Below are positions 1 to 7,747 of a stretch of DNA of 64,000 nucleotides, piece by piece; position 1 is the first letter of the stretch; each line of letters starts with the position of its first letter. Origin of the DNA: an uncultured Thermoanaerobaculia bacterium (lineage in GTDB: Bacteria > Acidobacteriota > Thermoanaerobaculia > Multivoradales > Multivoraceae); assembly GCA_951812325.1 (NCBI GenBank), contig OX638294.1, positions 3,134,859-3,198,858 on the forward strand, given 5' to 3'. A model generated the notes under the pieces. That model did not search any database and was not told the DNA's origin. It was given only the letters and a program-made list of their open reading frames with translations. The translations under genes and the position numbers were made by a program.

Positions 1-1
1 T

Positions 2-448
2 CTGGAGCTGCCGCTTCCGCAGGGCATCGGGATCCGGGTGGAGGACGGTGTCGTCACGCTTCACCGTTCCGGTTCGAGCGGCCCGGAACGGGCTCTGCAC
101 GGATTGGCTCGCGCGCTGGTCGCGAACGCCGTGGTGGGTGTCACCGAGGGCTTCCGGCGGGAGTTGGAGATCGTCGGCGTTGGCTACCGGGGAGAGGTCA
201 AGGGGCGCGAAATCCATCTGGCGCTCGGATACTCCCACCCGGTGATCTACCCGATTCCGGATGGGATCGAGGTGTCGATCGACGACCGGGCGAACCGGAT
301 CGCCGTTTCCGGTATCGACAAGCAGCAGGTGGGGCAGGTAGCGGCGGATCTCCGCAGCCTGCGCAAGCCGGATGCGTACAAGGGCAAGGGCATTCGTTAC
401 CGCGACGAGGTCATCCGGCTCAAGGTCGGCAAGGCGGCGGCGGTCTAA
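2..448 (+). CDS. rplF: 50S ribosomal protein L6 (5' truncated by window edge)
   Basis: Large-subunit protein L6, which binds 23S rRNA near the sarcin-ricin loop. The reading frame is open from the first bases of the window, so the start lies upstream; by comparison with usual L6 length about 35-40 N-terminal residues are missing. The visible 148 residues include the inter-domain [26 protein letters not shown] segment, the VGVGYRGEV motif of the second domain and the C-terminal [16 protein letters not shown] signature. It is the first gene of a continuous spc-operon run, 43 bp ahead of rplR, the standard bacterial order. Confidence 0.97.
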   Translation: MELPLPQGIGIRVEDGVVTLHRSGSSGPERALHGLARALVANAVVGVTEGFRRELEIVGVGYRGEVKGREIHLALGYSHPVIYPIPDGIEVSIDDRANRIAVSGIDKQQVGQVAADLRSLRKPDAYKGKGIRYRDEVIRLKVGKAAAV

Positions 449-491
449 GCCGGTTCAGTGCGAAGTCAGGGAAAACAGGGACATCGAGGCA

Positions 492-878
492 ATGAGCGAT
501 CTGCGCAGAAAGAGAACACTGGATCGGAGCCGGCGGCGGCGCCGCGCGCGCTACCGCGTCCGGAAGAAGCTTCGGGGCTCGCAGGAGAGGCCGCGTCTGG
601 CGGTCCACAAGAGTCGCCGCCACATCTACGCCCAGTTGATCGACGATCGGGCGGGGCACACGCTGGCATTCGCGAGTTCTCTGGAGCCGGAAGTCTGCGG
701 GGAGTTGGAAGGCTCGACCGGAAGTTGCAGCGCGGCGCAGGCGGTGGGCGAGGCGCTTGCGGTGCGTGCCAGGGAGCGCGGGGTGCAGGCGGTGATCTTC
801 GACCGCGGCGGTTTCCTCTACCACGGCCGAATCCGGGCGCTCGCGGACAGCGCGCGCGCCGGAGGCCTCCAGTTCTGA
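492..878 (+). CDS. rplR: 50S ribosomal protein L18
   Basis: L18 binds 5S rRNA and helps attach it to the 50S subunit. The 128-residue product has a very basic N-terminus (about residues 4-30, Arg/Lys rich), a central [20 protein letters not shown] segment and the [21 protein letters not shown]-terminal signature. The ATG at 492 was chosen because it gives the family length; the frame is open further upstream into rplF but without homology. It sits between rplF and rpsE as in most bacteria and is presumably cotranscribed with them. Confidence 0.97.
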   Translation: MSDLRRKRTLDRSRRRRRARYRVRKKLRGSQERPRLAVHKSRRHIYAQLIDDRAGHTLAFASSLEPEVCGELEGSTGSCSAAQAVGEALAVRARERGVQAVIFDRGGFLYHGRIRALADSARAGGLQF

Positions 879-905
879 TGCAGCACGGACGCGAAGGAGT
901 GAACA

Positions 906-1469
906 GTGGCTAGGGACATCGACCTCGACAGCGAGTTCTTCGAGCAGGTCGTCGACATCAACCGGGTGACGAAGGTCGTCAAGGGCGGCAAGAACTTCTC
1001 CTTCACCGCCCTGGTCGTGATCGGCGATGGCCGCGGCCGCGTCGGCTATGGCTCAGGCAAGGCGAAGGAGGTTCCGTCCGCGATTCGCAAGGGGATTCAG
1101 ATCGCCAAGCGCAACCTGGTACGGGTGCCTCTGGCTGGAACGACGATCCCGCACGAGACGGTGGGCGTGTTCGGCGCCGGTCGCGTGATGTTGAAGCCGG
1201 CTTCCGAAGGGACCGGGGTCATTGCCGGCGGTGCGGTGCGGGCAGTGGTCGAGGGCGCCGGCATTCAGGACATTCTGACCAAGTCCCTCGGGACGACGAA
1301 TCCGCAGAATGTGGTCAAGGCGACCTTCGCCGGGCTCATGTCGCTGCGGAGCGAGGAACAGGTCCGTACCTTGCGTGGTCTGGACTCGCTGGACGGCGCT
1401 TCGGTGCACGGAGAGCAGGGAGGAGCAGGTAGTGGCTGGCAGGACGATACGGATACAGCAGGTGCGTAG
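906..1469 (+). CDS. rpsE: 30S ribosomal protein S5
   Basis: S5 is a small-subunit protein involved in translational fidelity and mRNA helicase activity at the entry channel. The 187-residue product begins at GTG 906, preceded by a GAAGGAG Shine-Dalgarno. The N-terminal double-stranded RNA-binding half shows [19 protein letters not shown] and the glycine-rich [17 protein letters not shown] loop; the C-terminal half has the [19 protein letters not shown] motif. The C-terminus after about residue 155 is a poorly conserved Gly/Ser/Asp-rich tail whose last 38 bp overlap the start of rpmD in another frame. Confidence 0.97.
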   Translation: MARDIDLDSEFFEQVVDINRVTKVVKGGKNFSFTALVVIGDGRGRVGYGSGKAKEVPSAIRKGIQIAKRNLVRVPLAGTTIPHETVGVFGAGRVMLKPASEGTGVIAGGAVRAVVEGAGIQDILTKSLGTTNPQNVVKATFAGLMSLRSEEQVRTLRGLDSLDGASVHGEQGGAGSGWQDDTDTAGA

Positions 1470-1629
1470 CGCGATCGGCAGGCCGAGACCGCAGCGCGAG
1501 GTACTGCGCGGTCTGGGCTTGAGGCGCATTCGCCACATCGTCGAGCGGGAGGACTCCCGGTCGGTGCGCGGCATGGTGCGGAAGATTCCCCACCTGGTCC
1601 GGATTGTGGGGGACTCCGAGGAGGACTGA
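1432..1629 (+). CDS. rpmD: 50S ribosomal protein L30
   Basis: Small L30 protein of 65 residues. It reads in a different frame from rpsE and begins at GTG 1432 inside the rpsE tail, preceded by an AGGGAGGAG ribosome-binding site. The sequence has the L30 hallmarks: an N-terminal beta strand ([20 protein letters not shown]), the [18 protein letters not shown] turn and the [12 protein letters not shown] end. The 38-bp overlap with rpsE suggests translational coupling. One base separates its stop from the rplO start. Confidence 0.95.
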   Translation: MAGRTIRIQQVRSAIGRPRPQREVLRGLGLRRIRHIVEREDSRSVRGMVRKIPHLVRIVGDSEED

Positions 1630-1630
1630 C

Positions 1631-2074
1631 ATGAAACTGCACGAATTGAAACCGGCGCCGGGAAGCCGCCGCGCGCGCAAGCGGGTCGGCCGTGGACCGG
1701 GCTCGGGCACGGGCAAGACCGCCGGACGAGGCCACAAGGGACAGCGCTCGCGTGCGGGCTTCTCCCGCCGAGCCGGCTTCGAGGGCGGCCAGATGCCGCT
1801 CGTACGGCGTGTCCCCAAGCGCGGATTCACCAACATCTTCCGGACCGAGTACACGGTGATCAACGTCGGCGACCTGAACGGTCTCGGCGATGTGGTCGAC
1901 GTCGACCTTCTCGTTTCCCATGGCCGTGTGCGGCGGGGAATGAAGCTGAAGGTGCTCGGGGTGGGCGATGCACCGGCCGGGTTGACCGTTCGGGCGCACC
2001 GCTTCAGCGCGTCAGCGCGCGCCAAGATCGAGGCCGCCGGCGGCGCCTGCGAAGAGATCGCCCGAGGGAGCTGA
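1631..2074 (+). CDS. rplO: 50S ribosomal protein L15
   Basis: L15 is an early-to-middle assembly protein of the large subunit. The 147-residue product starts at ATG 1631 with [20 protein letters not shown], the invariant L15 opening, followed by the Gly/Arg-rich rRNA-binding extension ([20 protein letters not shown]) and [17 protein letters not shown]. The C-terminal globular half contains the conserved [19 protein letters not shown] segment. It lies one base after rpmD and four bases before secY. Confidence 0.97.
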   Translation: MKLHELKPAPGSRRARKRVGRGPGSGTGKTAGRGHKGQRSRAGFSRRAGFEGGQMPLVRRVPKRGFTNIFRTEYTVINVGDLNGLGDVVDVDLLVSHGRVRRGMKLKVLGVGDAPAGLTVRAHRFSASARAKIEAAGGACEEIARGS

Positions 2075-2077
2075 TAC

Positions 2078-3463
2078 GTGGGCGTCGAGAGTTTTCGCAA
2101 CGTCTTCGCGATTCCGGATCTCCGGAAGCGGGTGCTGTTCATGTTCGGCCTGCTGGCCGTCTACCGCATCGGCTGCATCATTCCGACGCCGGGGATCGAC
2201 CCCCTGGCCCTGCTCGAGTTCATGGATCAGATGCGGGGCACCGTGCTGGGGTTCGTCAACACGTTCACGGGCGGCAGCCTGGGCCGGGTGGCGATCTTCG
2301 CTCTCGGCATCATGCCCTACATTTCGGCGTCCATCATCCTGCAGTTGCTGACTGTCGTCTGGCCCTACCTCGAGAAGCTCTCGAAGGAAGGCGAGATGGG
2401 TCGGCGGAAGATCACGCAGTACACGCGGTACGGAACGGTGATCATCTCGATCATTCAGGGCACGAGCATCGCCTTCTTCCTGGAGAACCTGACCTCGCCC
2501 GGAGGCGCGCCCCTGGTCTTCAACCCGGGCCTCGGATTCAAGTTCATGACCGTGCTCTCCCTGACCACGGGCTGCGCGTTCGTCATGTGGCTGGGCGAGC
2601 AGATCAGCGAACGAGGCATCGGCAACGGCATCTCCCTGATCATCTTCGCCGGCATCGTGGTGGGTCTGCCGGGCGCCGTCCTGACGCTGTTCGGCCAATT
2701 GCAGAGCGGCACGATGTCGCTGCTCAAGATCCTCCTCCTGTCGGTCTTCATGCTCGTGGTCGTCGCCTTCATCGTCTACATGGAGAGGGCGCAGCGGCGC
2801 ATTCCGGTGCAGTACGCGAAGCGGATCGTCGGCCGCCGCCAATACGGCGGTCAGAGCACCTACCTGCCCCTGCGGGTGAACACCGGCGGCGTGATCCCGG
2901 TCATCTTCGCGAGTTCCGTGGTCACCGTGCCGGCCACGGTGGCGAGCATGGTCCAGTATGAACCGGTCCAGCGGATCGCCACCGCGCTGCAGTGGGGCCA
3001 GCCGATCTACTACCTGCTCTACGTGGCGGCGATCATCTTCTTCTCGTACTTCTACGTCTCGATCATCTTCAACCCGAACGACCTGGCCGAGAACATGCGC
3101 AAGTACGGCGGGTTCATTCCCGGCATCCGATCCGGCAGACGCACCTCGGAGTACATCGACAAGGTCCTGACCCGGTTGACCCTGGTCGGTTCGCTCTACC
3201 TGGCGGGCGTTTCGGTGTTGCCGGAGTTCCTGATCGCCGGCTTCAAGGTCGGGGGACTTCCCTTCATCGGCGCTTCCCTGGACCGTCTGGCGCCGCTCTG
3301 GCTGACCGAGGGCCTGGGAATCAACTTCTACTTCGGCGGCACGTCGCTCCTGATCGTCGTCAGCGTGGCGATGGACACGCTGCAACAGATCGAGAGCCAG
3401 CTCGTGATGCGCAACTACGAGGGCTTCATGAAACGGGGCCGGATCCGGGGCCGCCGTGGGTGA
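2078..3463 (+). CDS. secY: protein translocase subunit SecY
   Basis: SecY is the channel of the Sec translocon in the inner membrane. The 461-residue protein starts at GTG 2078 and has about ten hydrophobic segments. Recognisable motifs include the IFALGIMPYISASIILQLL plug/TM2 region, the GIGNGISLIIFAGI segment, the RRIPVQYAKR cytosolic loop that contacts SecA and ribosome, and the NPNDLAENMRKYGGFIPGIR loop. The C-terminus (QIESQLVMRNYEGFMKRGRI) is typical. Its last 8 bp overlap adk, so the two are probably translationally coupled. Confidence 0.98.
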   Translation: MGVESFRNVFAIPDLRKRVLFMFGLLAVYRIGCIIPTPGIDPLALLEFMDQMRGTVLGFVNTFTGGSLGRVAIFALGIMPYISASIILQLLTVVWPYLEKLSKEGEMGRRKITQYTRYGTVIISIIQGTSIAFFLENLTSPGGAPLVFNPGLGFKFMTVLSLTTGCAFVMWLGEQISERGIGNGISLIIFAGIVVGLPGAVLTLFGQLQSGTMSLLKILLLSVFMLVVVAFIVYMERAQRRIPVQYAKRIVGRRQYGGQSTYLPLRVNTGGVIPVIFASSVVTVPATVASMVQYEPVQRIATALQWGQPIYYLLYVAAIIFFSYFYVSIIFNPNDLAENMRKYGGFIPGIRSGRRTSEYIDKVLTRLTLVGSLYLAGVSVLPEFLIAGFKVGGLPFIGASLDRLAPLWLTEGLGINFYFGGTSLLIVVSVAMDTLQQIESQLVMRNYEGFMKRGRIRGRRG

Positions 3464-4028
3464 TTCCCTTCGCATCGTACTCCTCGGAGCGCCCGGCTGC
3501 GGCAAGGGCACCCAGGCCGAGCGCCTTTCGGGGGGGCTCGGTGTGCCGGCCATCTCGACCGGTGAGATGTTGCGTGCCGCGGTGGCCGAGGGCAGCGGGT
3601 TGGGCCGGCGCGTCGAGGGCGTCATGGCTTCGGGCGCCCTGGTCGACGACGCTCTGATGGCCGAAGTGGTTCGCGACCGGCTGCGCCAGACCGACGCGGA
3701 GCCTGGGTTCCTGCTCGACGGCTATCCGCGTACCGCGCCGCAGGCCGAGACACTCGACGAGATACTCGACGGCCACCCGCTGGACCACGTGGTGACGATC
3801 GATGTCCCGGACGAGGTGCTGGTCCAGCGCATTGTCCTGCGTGGCCGCGGCGCGGATGACCGGGAGGACATCGTGCGCGAACGGTTGCAGGTCTACGCCG
3901 CCCGGACCGAGCCGCTGATCGGTCACTACGAACGCCTCGGACTGCTGCGCCGGGTCGACGGCAACGTCGCCATTGAACAGGTGACGACCGCGATCGAGTC
4001 GGCGCTGGCGAAGGAGGGAGCCGCCTGA
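3456..4028 (+). CDS. adk: adenylate kinase (short LID form)
   Basis: Adenylate kinase catalyses ATP + AMP = 2 ADP in the cytoplasm. The 190-residue product starts at GTG 3456 within the end of secY. The P-loop GAPGCGKGTQ lies at about residues 10-19, the AMP-binding region includes ISTGEMLRAAV, and FLLDGYPRTAPQAETL is the NMP-binding signature. The LID region (RGRGADDREDIVRERL) is short, with no zinc-type Cys4 lid, so this is the short class. The usual downstream partner map is not found after it. Confidence 0.96.
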   Translation: MGDSLRIVLLGAPGCGKGTQAERLSGGLGVPAISTGEMLRAAVAEGSGLGRRVEGVMASGALVDDALMAEVVRDRLRQTDAEPGFLLDGYPRTAPQAETLDEILDGHPLDHVVTIDVPDEVLVQRIVLRGRGADDREDIVRERLQVYAARTEPLIGHYERLGLLRRVDGNVAIEQVTTAIESALAKEGAA

Positions 4029-4263
4029 TGGTGACTCTCGGGACCGGGGAGCAACCCGACCTGATGCACCGCGCCAACGGCGATCGTCAACGCCGGAAGC
4101 CGGGCCGTGATGATGGATGGGAGCGGTTGGACGGCGGGAACGAAGGATGGATCGTTGTCGGCTCACTTCGAACACGCGGTTCCGGTGATGGAGGCCGGAG
4201 CACGCGTGCGGGGTTTGGCGGCATGAACCGAAGAGGAAGCAAGAGGACGAAGGGAACCTGTGC
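4029..4263 (+). other. spacer between adk and infA with no supported gene
   Basis: This 235-bp stretch is where methionine aminopeptidase (map) often sits in spc/alpha clusters. An open frame of 79 codons crosses it, but its product is low-complexity and basic with no recognisable motif, so it is not called. The 16-mer at 4042-4057 (GACCGGGGAGCAACCC) is identical to part of the dispersed structured repeat at 7272-7287. Confidence 0.6.
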
Positions 4264-4485
4264 GTGAAGAAGGAAGAGGCGATCGAAGTCGAGGCACTCG
4301 TGGTGGAAACCCTGCCGAACGCGGTGTTCAAGGTGGAGCTTGACAACAAGCACCAGGCCCTGGCCCACATCTCGGGTAAGATGCGCAAGCACTTCATCCG
4401 GATTCTCCCGGGGGACCGGGTCCTGGTTGAACTCTCGCCCTATGATCCCGGCCGCGGACGGATCGTGTACAGGTTGCGGACCTGA
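4264..4485 (+). CDS. infA: translation initiation factor IF-1
   Basis: IF-1 occupies the ribosomal A site region during initiation. The 73-residue protein is a single OB fold. After a short charged N-terminus ([18 protein letters not shown]) it shows the diagnostic [17 protein letters not shown] and [16 protein letters not shown] motifs. GTG at 4264 is used as start because it gives the exact family length. It heads the alpha-operon genes here, 30 bp before rpmJ. Confidence 0.97.
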   Translation: MKKEEAIEVEALVVETLPNAVFKVELDNKHQALAHISGKMRKHFIRILPGDRVLVELSPYDPGRGRIVYRLRT

Positions 4486-4515
4486 CCGCTGGTTTCGAAT
4501 CGAAGGAAGTCCATC

Positions 4516-4629
4516 ATGAAGGTGAGAGCGTCAGTGAAGAGAATGTGCGTGAAGTGCAAGGTGGTCCGGCGTCGCGGGGTGATCCGCGTCATCTGTGAGA
4601 ACCCCAAGCACAAGCAACGGCAGGGCTGA
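4516..4629 (+). CDS. rpmJ: 50S ribosomal protein L36
   Basis: The 37-residue L36 is of the zinc-binding (C+) type. Cysteines in [22 protein letters not shown] occur as C-x2-C, then a third Cys and a His, matching the zinc ribbon. It begins [11 protein letters not shown] at ATG 4516 and ends KHKQRQG. An AAGGAAG Shine-Dalgarno precedes the start. It sits between infA and rpsM as usual. Confidence 0.96.
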   Translation: MKVRASVKRMCVKCKVVRRRGVIRVICENPKHKQRQG

Positions 4630-4647
4630 GGACGGGAGAGAGCTGGA

Positions 4648-5028
4648 ATGGCGAGAATCGCAGGGATCGATCTACCGCAGAACAAGCAGGTCGGCATCGG
4701 CCTCACCTACATCTACGGCATCGGCCGCTCACGGGCGCTGGCGTTGCTGGATCAGGCGGGTGTCGGGGCGGAGGTCAAGGTCAGGGATCTGACCGAGGAC
4801 GAGACCGGGCGTATTCGCCGGGTCGTTCAGGAGGCGGGGTCGGTCGAGGGCGACCTGCGCAAGGAAGTGACCCAGAGCATCAAGCGTCTGATGGAGATTG
4901 GCAGTTACCGTGGTGTCAGGCACCGCAAGGGCCTGCCTGTTCGTGGCCAGCGCACGCATACCAACGCGCGTACCCGCAAGGGACCGCGGCGGGCGACCGT
5001 GGCCGGCAAGAAGAAGGTCGGGAAGTAG
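4648..5028 (+). CDS. rpsM: 30S ribosomal protein S13
   Basis: S13 lies in the head of the 30S subunit and makes the inter-subunit bridge with the large subunit. The 126-residue product starts [20 protein letters not shown], has the [18 protein letters not shown] helix-two-turn-helix motif, the [19 protein letters not shown] signature at about residues 89-107 and a basic Lys/Arg tail that reaches the P-site. ATG 4648 is preceded by GGGAGAG. It is followed 20 bp later by rpsK. Confidence 0.98.
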   Translation: MARIAGIDLPQNKQVGIGLTYIYGIGRSRALALLDQAGVGAEVKVRDLTEDETGRIRRVVQEAGSVEGDLRKEVTQSIKRLMEIGSYRGVRHRKGLPVRGQRTHTNARTRKGPRRATVAGKKKVGK

Positions 5029-5048
5029 GCGAGGAGAGGGTTACCTGG

Positions 5049-5426
5049 ATGGCGAAGGCAAGAAAAAAGGAAAAGCGGATCGTGCCCCACGCTGTGGCGC
5101 ACGTCAATGCGACCTTCAACAACACACTGGTCTGCATCAGCGATCCGGACGGCAACGTTCTGACCTGGTCGTCGTCGGGCCGAAACGGTTTCAAGGGGTC
5201 CCGCAAGGGCACGCCGTTCGCGGCTCAGGTGGCCGCACAGGCGGTCGGCTATCAGGCCAAGGATCTTGGCGTACGGTCGGTCGACGTGCTGGTCAAGGGG
5301 CCTGGGGGCGGTCGCGAATCGGCCGTCAGGGCTCTTCAGGCCACCGGCATCAGCATTCGATCCATCCGCGACGTGACCCCGATTCCGCACAACGGTTGCC
5401 GTCCCCGCAAGCGGCGTCGGGTCTGA
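5049..5426 (+). CDS. rpsK: 30S ribosomal protein S11
   Basis: S11 forms part of the 30S platform near the mRNA exit. The 125-residue product carries [39 protein letters not shown] and [18 protein letters not shown], all standard S11 blocks, and ends with [18 protein letters not shown]. In most bacteria rpsD follows directly; here the next gene is rpoA after 78 bp with no S4 gene between. Confidence 0.98.
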   Translation: MAKARKKEKRIVPHAVAHVNATFNNTLVCISDPDGNVLTWSSSGRNGFKGSRKGTPFAAQVAAQAVGYQAKDLGVRSVDVLVKGPGGGRESAVRALQATGISIRSIRDVTPIPHNGCRPRKRRRV

Positions 5427-5504
5427 CCCGGCGTTTTGGCGGCGGACCGTACCCGGGAATCACGTTTTCAACCTGGAACGCAATCGAGATAAGTAGGAGT
5501 GAGC

Positions 5505-6491
5505 ATGCTCTGGAAGGGATTTCAACGTCCTAAGCGGATCGAGATCGATACCGAGACACTGACCGACACCTATGGCAGGTTCATGGCCCAGCCGTTCGAG
5601 CGGGGCTTCGGGGCCACCGTGGGCAACGCACTGCGTCGCAGCCTCCTGTCGGCCATCGAGGGCGCCGCGATTACCGCGGTGCGGATCGAGGGCGCTCTGC
5701 ACGAGTTCTCCTCTCTCGAAGGAGTGGTCGAGGACACGACGGACATCATTCTGAACCTGAAACAGGTGCCGCTGCGCTCCTCCGACGGCACGACGCGCGT
5801 GATCACGCTGGATGTGTCGGGGCCGCGCGAGGTGACGGCTGCCGACTTCAACGGCGATTCGAGCGTCGAGATTCGCGACCTGAACAGCAAGGTGGCGACT
5901 CTGAACGAACGGGGCCGGCTCCGGCTCGAGGCGCAGGTCAAGAACGGGCGCGGCTACGTCGGCGCCGACCGCAACCTCGACGAGTCGATGGGAATCGGAT
6001 GGATTCCGCTCGACTCGGTCCACAGTCCGGTGAAGCGGGTGAACTACCGCGTGGAGGCGGCCCGCCTCGGCCGGACCACGGACTACGAGCGACTGATCGT
6101 GGAGGTCTGGACGGACGGAACGGTGACGCCGGACGAGGGTATTTCCCGTGCCGGCGCCTTGTTGCGCGATCACCTGGCGATCTTCATCGACGCCGAGGAA
6201 AGCCTGGTCGTCGAGGCGGTGGCCGAGGAGGAAGCCGATGGGAACGACATCGGCGTCCTGCTCCAAAAGGAGATCGACGATCTGGAGTTGAGCGTGCGTT
6301 CCGCGAACTGCCTGAGGAACGCGAACATCAATTCAGTGGGCGACCTCGTCGCGCGGAGCGAGAAGGAGATGCTGGAGACGAAGAACCTCGGCCGCAAGTC
6401 CCTCGAAGAGATCCGGAACGTTTTGGAGGAGATGGGACTGTCCTTCGGCATGGAGGTTCCGCAGGACGCGAAGACCGGCGTCCAGGCCTGA
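5505..6491 (+). CDS. rpoA: DNA-directed RNA polymerase subunit alpha
   Basis: RNA polymerase alpha dimerises to nucleate core assembly and its C-terminal domain contacts UP elements and activators. ATG 5505 was preferred to GTG 5499 because an AGGAG site (5495-5499) is correctly spaced only for the ATG. The 328-residue protein has the N-terminal domain (FERGFGATVGNALRRSLLSA at about residues 27-46) and a C-terminal domain with SVRSANCLRNANINSVGDL and NLGRKSLEEIRNVLEEMGL helices. A linker of about 15 residues joins them. rplQ follows 41 bp downstream. Confidence 0.98.
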   Translation: MLWKGFQRPKRIEIDTETLTDTYGRFMAQPFERGFGATVGNALRRSLLSAIEGAAITAVRIEGALHEFSSLEGVVEDTTDIILNLKQVPLRSSDGTTRVITLDVSGPREVTAADFNGDSSVEIRDLNSKVATLNERGRLRLEAQVKNGRGYVGADRNLDESMGIGWIPLDSVHSPVKRVNYRVEAARLGRTTDYERLIVEVWTDGTVTPDEGISRAGALLRDHLAIFIDAEESLVVEAVAEEEADGNDIGVLLQKEIDDLELSVRSANCLRNANINSVGDLVARSEKEMLETKNLGRKSLEEIRNVLEEMGLSFGMEVPQDAKTGVQA

Positions 6492-6532
6492 CGGCTGCTG
6501 AACCCTTCGAGCTTCCCCGGGAAGGAACGAAC

Positions 6533-6895
6533 ATGCGTCACAGAGTTGGCTACAAGAAACTGGGCCGGACCACGGCCCACCGGCGGGCAATGTTCCGCAA
6601 CATGCTCGCCTCGCTGGTCGATCACGGCCGGATCCGGACCACCCTCGCCAAGGCCAAGGCCCTGCGCCCGGTCGCGGAGAAGCTCATCACCCGCAGCCGC
6701 GAGGACAGCGTCCACGCCCGGCGCCTGGTCCGCCGCTGGCTTCCCAACCGCGACCACGTCAAGAAACTCTTCGACGAAATCGCCCCCCGCTACGCCGACC
6801 GCCCCGGCGGCTACCTCCGGATCACGAAGCTCGGCCCCCGCCGCGGCGACGCCGCCGAACGCGCCGTGATCGAGTTCGTCGACACCGACGAGTAG
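6533..6895 (+). CDS. rplQ: 50S ribosomal protein L17
   Basis: L17 is a large-subunit protein near the exit tunnel. The 120-residue product starts MRHRVGYKKLGRTTAHRRAM with the family hallmark, followed by FRNMLASLVDHGRIRTTLAKAKALRPVAEKLIT, and ends with an ITKLGPRRGDAAERAVIEF strand. ATG 6533 is preceded by GGGAAGGA. It is the last gene of the ribosomal cluster; the following 590 bp lack a supported gene. Confidence 0.97.
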   Translation: MRHRVGYKKLGRTTAHRRAMFRNMLASLVDHGRIRTTLAKAKALRPVAEKLITRSREDSVHARRLVRRWLPNRDHVKKLFDEIAPRYADRPGGYLRITKLGPRRGDAAERAVIEFVDTDE

Positions 6896-7214
6896 CAGCT
6901 GCGGCGCTCCGGACGCTCCGGGCGGTTGGTGCGTGGCGTGGTTCCACAACCATCGGTCGATGGTAGCAACGGTGTGAGCTTGACCTGGTCTGCGGGCACT
7001 TCCTTCCTGGAGGAGGAGGAACTCGCGACGCCACGATCAGGAGCCTGGTACGGACCGGAGGACCACCGGCAGTCCGGAACGTGGCGCCTGCGACGGCTCA
7101 CCTGCCCGCGACGAGGTCCCGCGAGGTAGCCGCCCCCTGTCGCCTTCGACTGGGACTGGTTGGCGCCGGGATCCGGTCGTGCTGCCGTCGCTCCGGCAGC
7201 GCTCAGACACCCGT
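6896..7214. other. non-coding or decayed stretch after the ribosomal cluster
   Basis: About 320 bp without a gene I can support. Open frames exist on both strands, as expected for GC-rich DNA, but none has a recognisable motif or good start. No T-rich intrinsic terminator is visible directly after rplQ. The stretch runs straight into the structured repeat at 7215. Confidence 0.5.
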
Positions 7215-7373
7215 CCAGCAAGGCCCGAAGACGGGGCGTATCGGGCCGCCCTCGATTCGGGGAACGAGGGCGACCGGGGAGCAACCCATGTGGCGCGAGC
7301 CCGCGCCACATGCGATCCGCTCCACTCCGGGCCCGGAGGTCTTCACGCGACTCGGACAGGTACCTCGGTCATG
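7215..7373 (+). repeat. structured dispersed repeat, copy 1
   Basis: This 159-bp sequence is about 95% identical to 39216-39374. Three perfect hairpins follow each other: 7222-7228 with 7241-7247 (7 bp), 7248-7254 with 7265-7271 (7 bp) and 7288-7297 with 7302-7311 (10 bp, ATGTGGCGCG with CGCGCCACAT). Inside the first loop a smaller stem ACG/CGT here becomes ATG/CAT in the other copy, a compensatory change. It could be a mobile non-autonomous element or a structured RNA; it has no long coding frame shared between copies. Confidence 0.8.
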
Positions 7374-7483
7374 TTGCGTCCAGTCGCTTCCTGTGTCATA
7401 GTACGCCAGTTTGACGGATACCCGCACCGAACTTCCACTCGCGACCACGTTCGCGGGTGATTTGCCCACAGGAGGCGAACCCC

Positions 7484-7696
7484 TTGCAGCCAGTCCGGCG
7501 CACCTGCCCGTCTCTTCGTCAACTTGGCACGGTCGCAGCCATGCTCCTGGCAACGGTCCTGGCGGTTGCGCACCCGGCGGCGGCCATCACCTACATCCTG
7601 CCCAGCGACGGGTCGATGGTCGATCGGACCGGGACGATCGTCTTTGGCCGGGTGCTCTTTGCCGGAGCCGCACCTGACGGCCTGCCTCTGCCATGA
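7484..7696 (+). pseudogene. short secreted-protein fragment (probable N-terminal remnant)
   Basis: A 70-codon frame begins at TTG 7484, well spaced after an AGGAGG site at 7470-7474. It encodes a basic start, a hydrophobic signal segment (AAMLLATVLAVAHPAAA) and then ITYILPSDGSMVDRTGTIVF before stopping. The mature part resembles the first strands of larger secreted proteins I have seen in acidobacterial genomes that begin with a YxxPSDxxxVDRxxxIVxG pattern, but I cannot name the family. The abrupt stop 50 bp before the next gene suggests a truncated relic; a tiny intact secreted peptide is possible. Confidence 0.35.
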
Positions 7697-7747
7697 TAAT
7701 CACATTCAATCACCATGATTGCCATGGTGTGGGAAGGAAAAACGTCC

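Noticed and set aside
2012..3625. 537-codon frame opposite secY
   Set aside because: Shadow of secY: its residue pattern (runs of Arg, Asp, Glu, His) is the antisense image of a GC-rich gene with strong codon bias.
4029..4267. 79-codon open frame between adk and infA
   Set aside because: Basic low-complexity product without motif, and it runs into the infA start; more likely spacer than a gene.
7140..7180. Possible fifth palindromic repeat copy (GGACTGGTTGGCGCC)
   Set aside because: Only a dozen bases match the core and the hairpin stem is missing.
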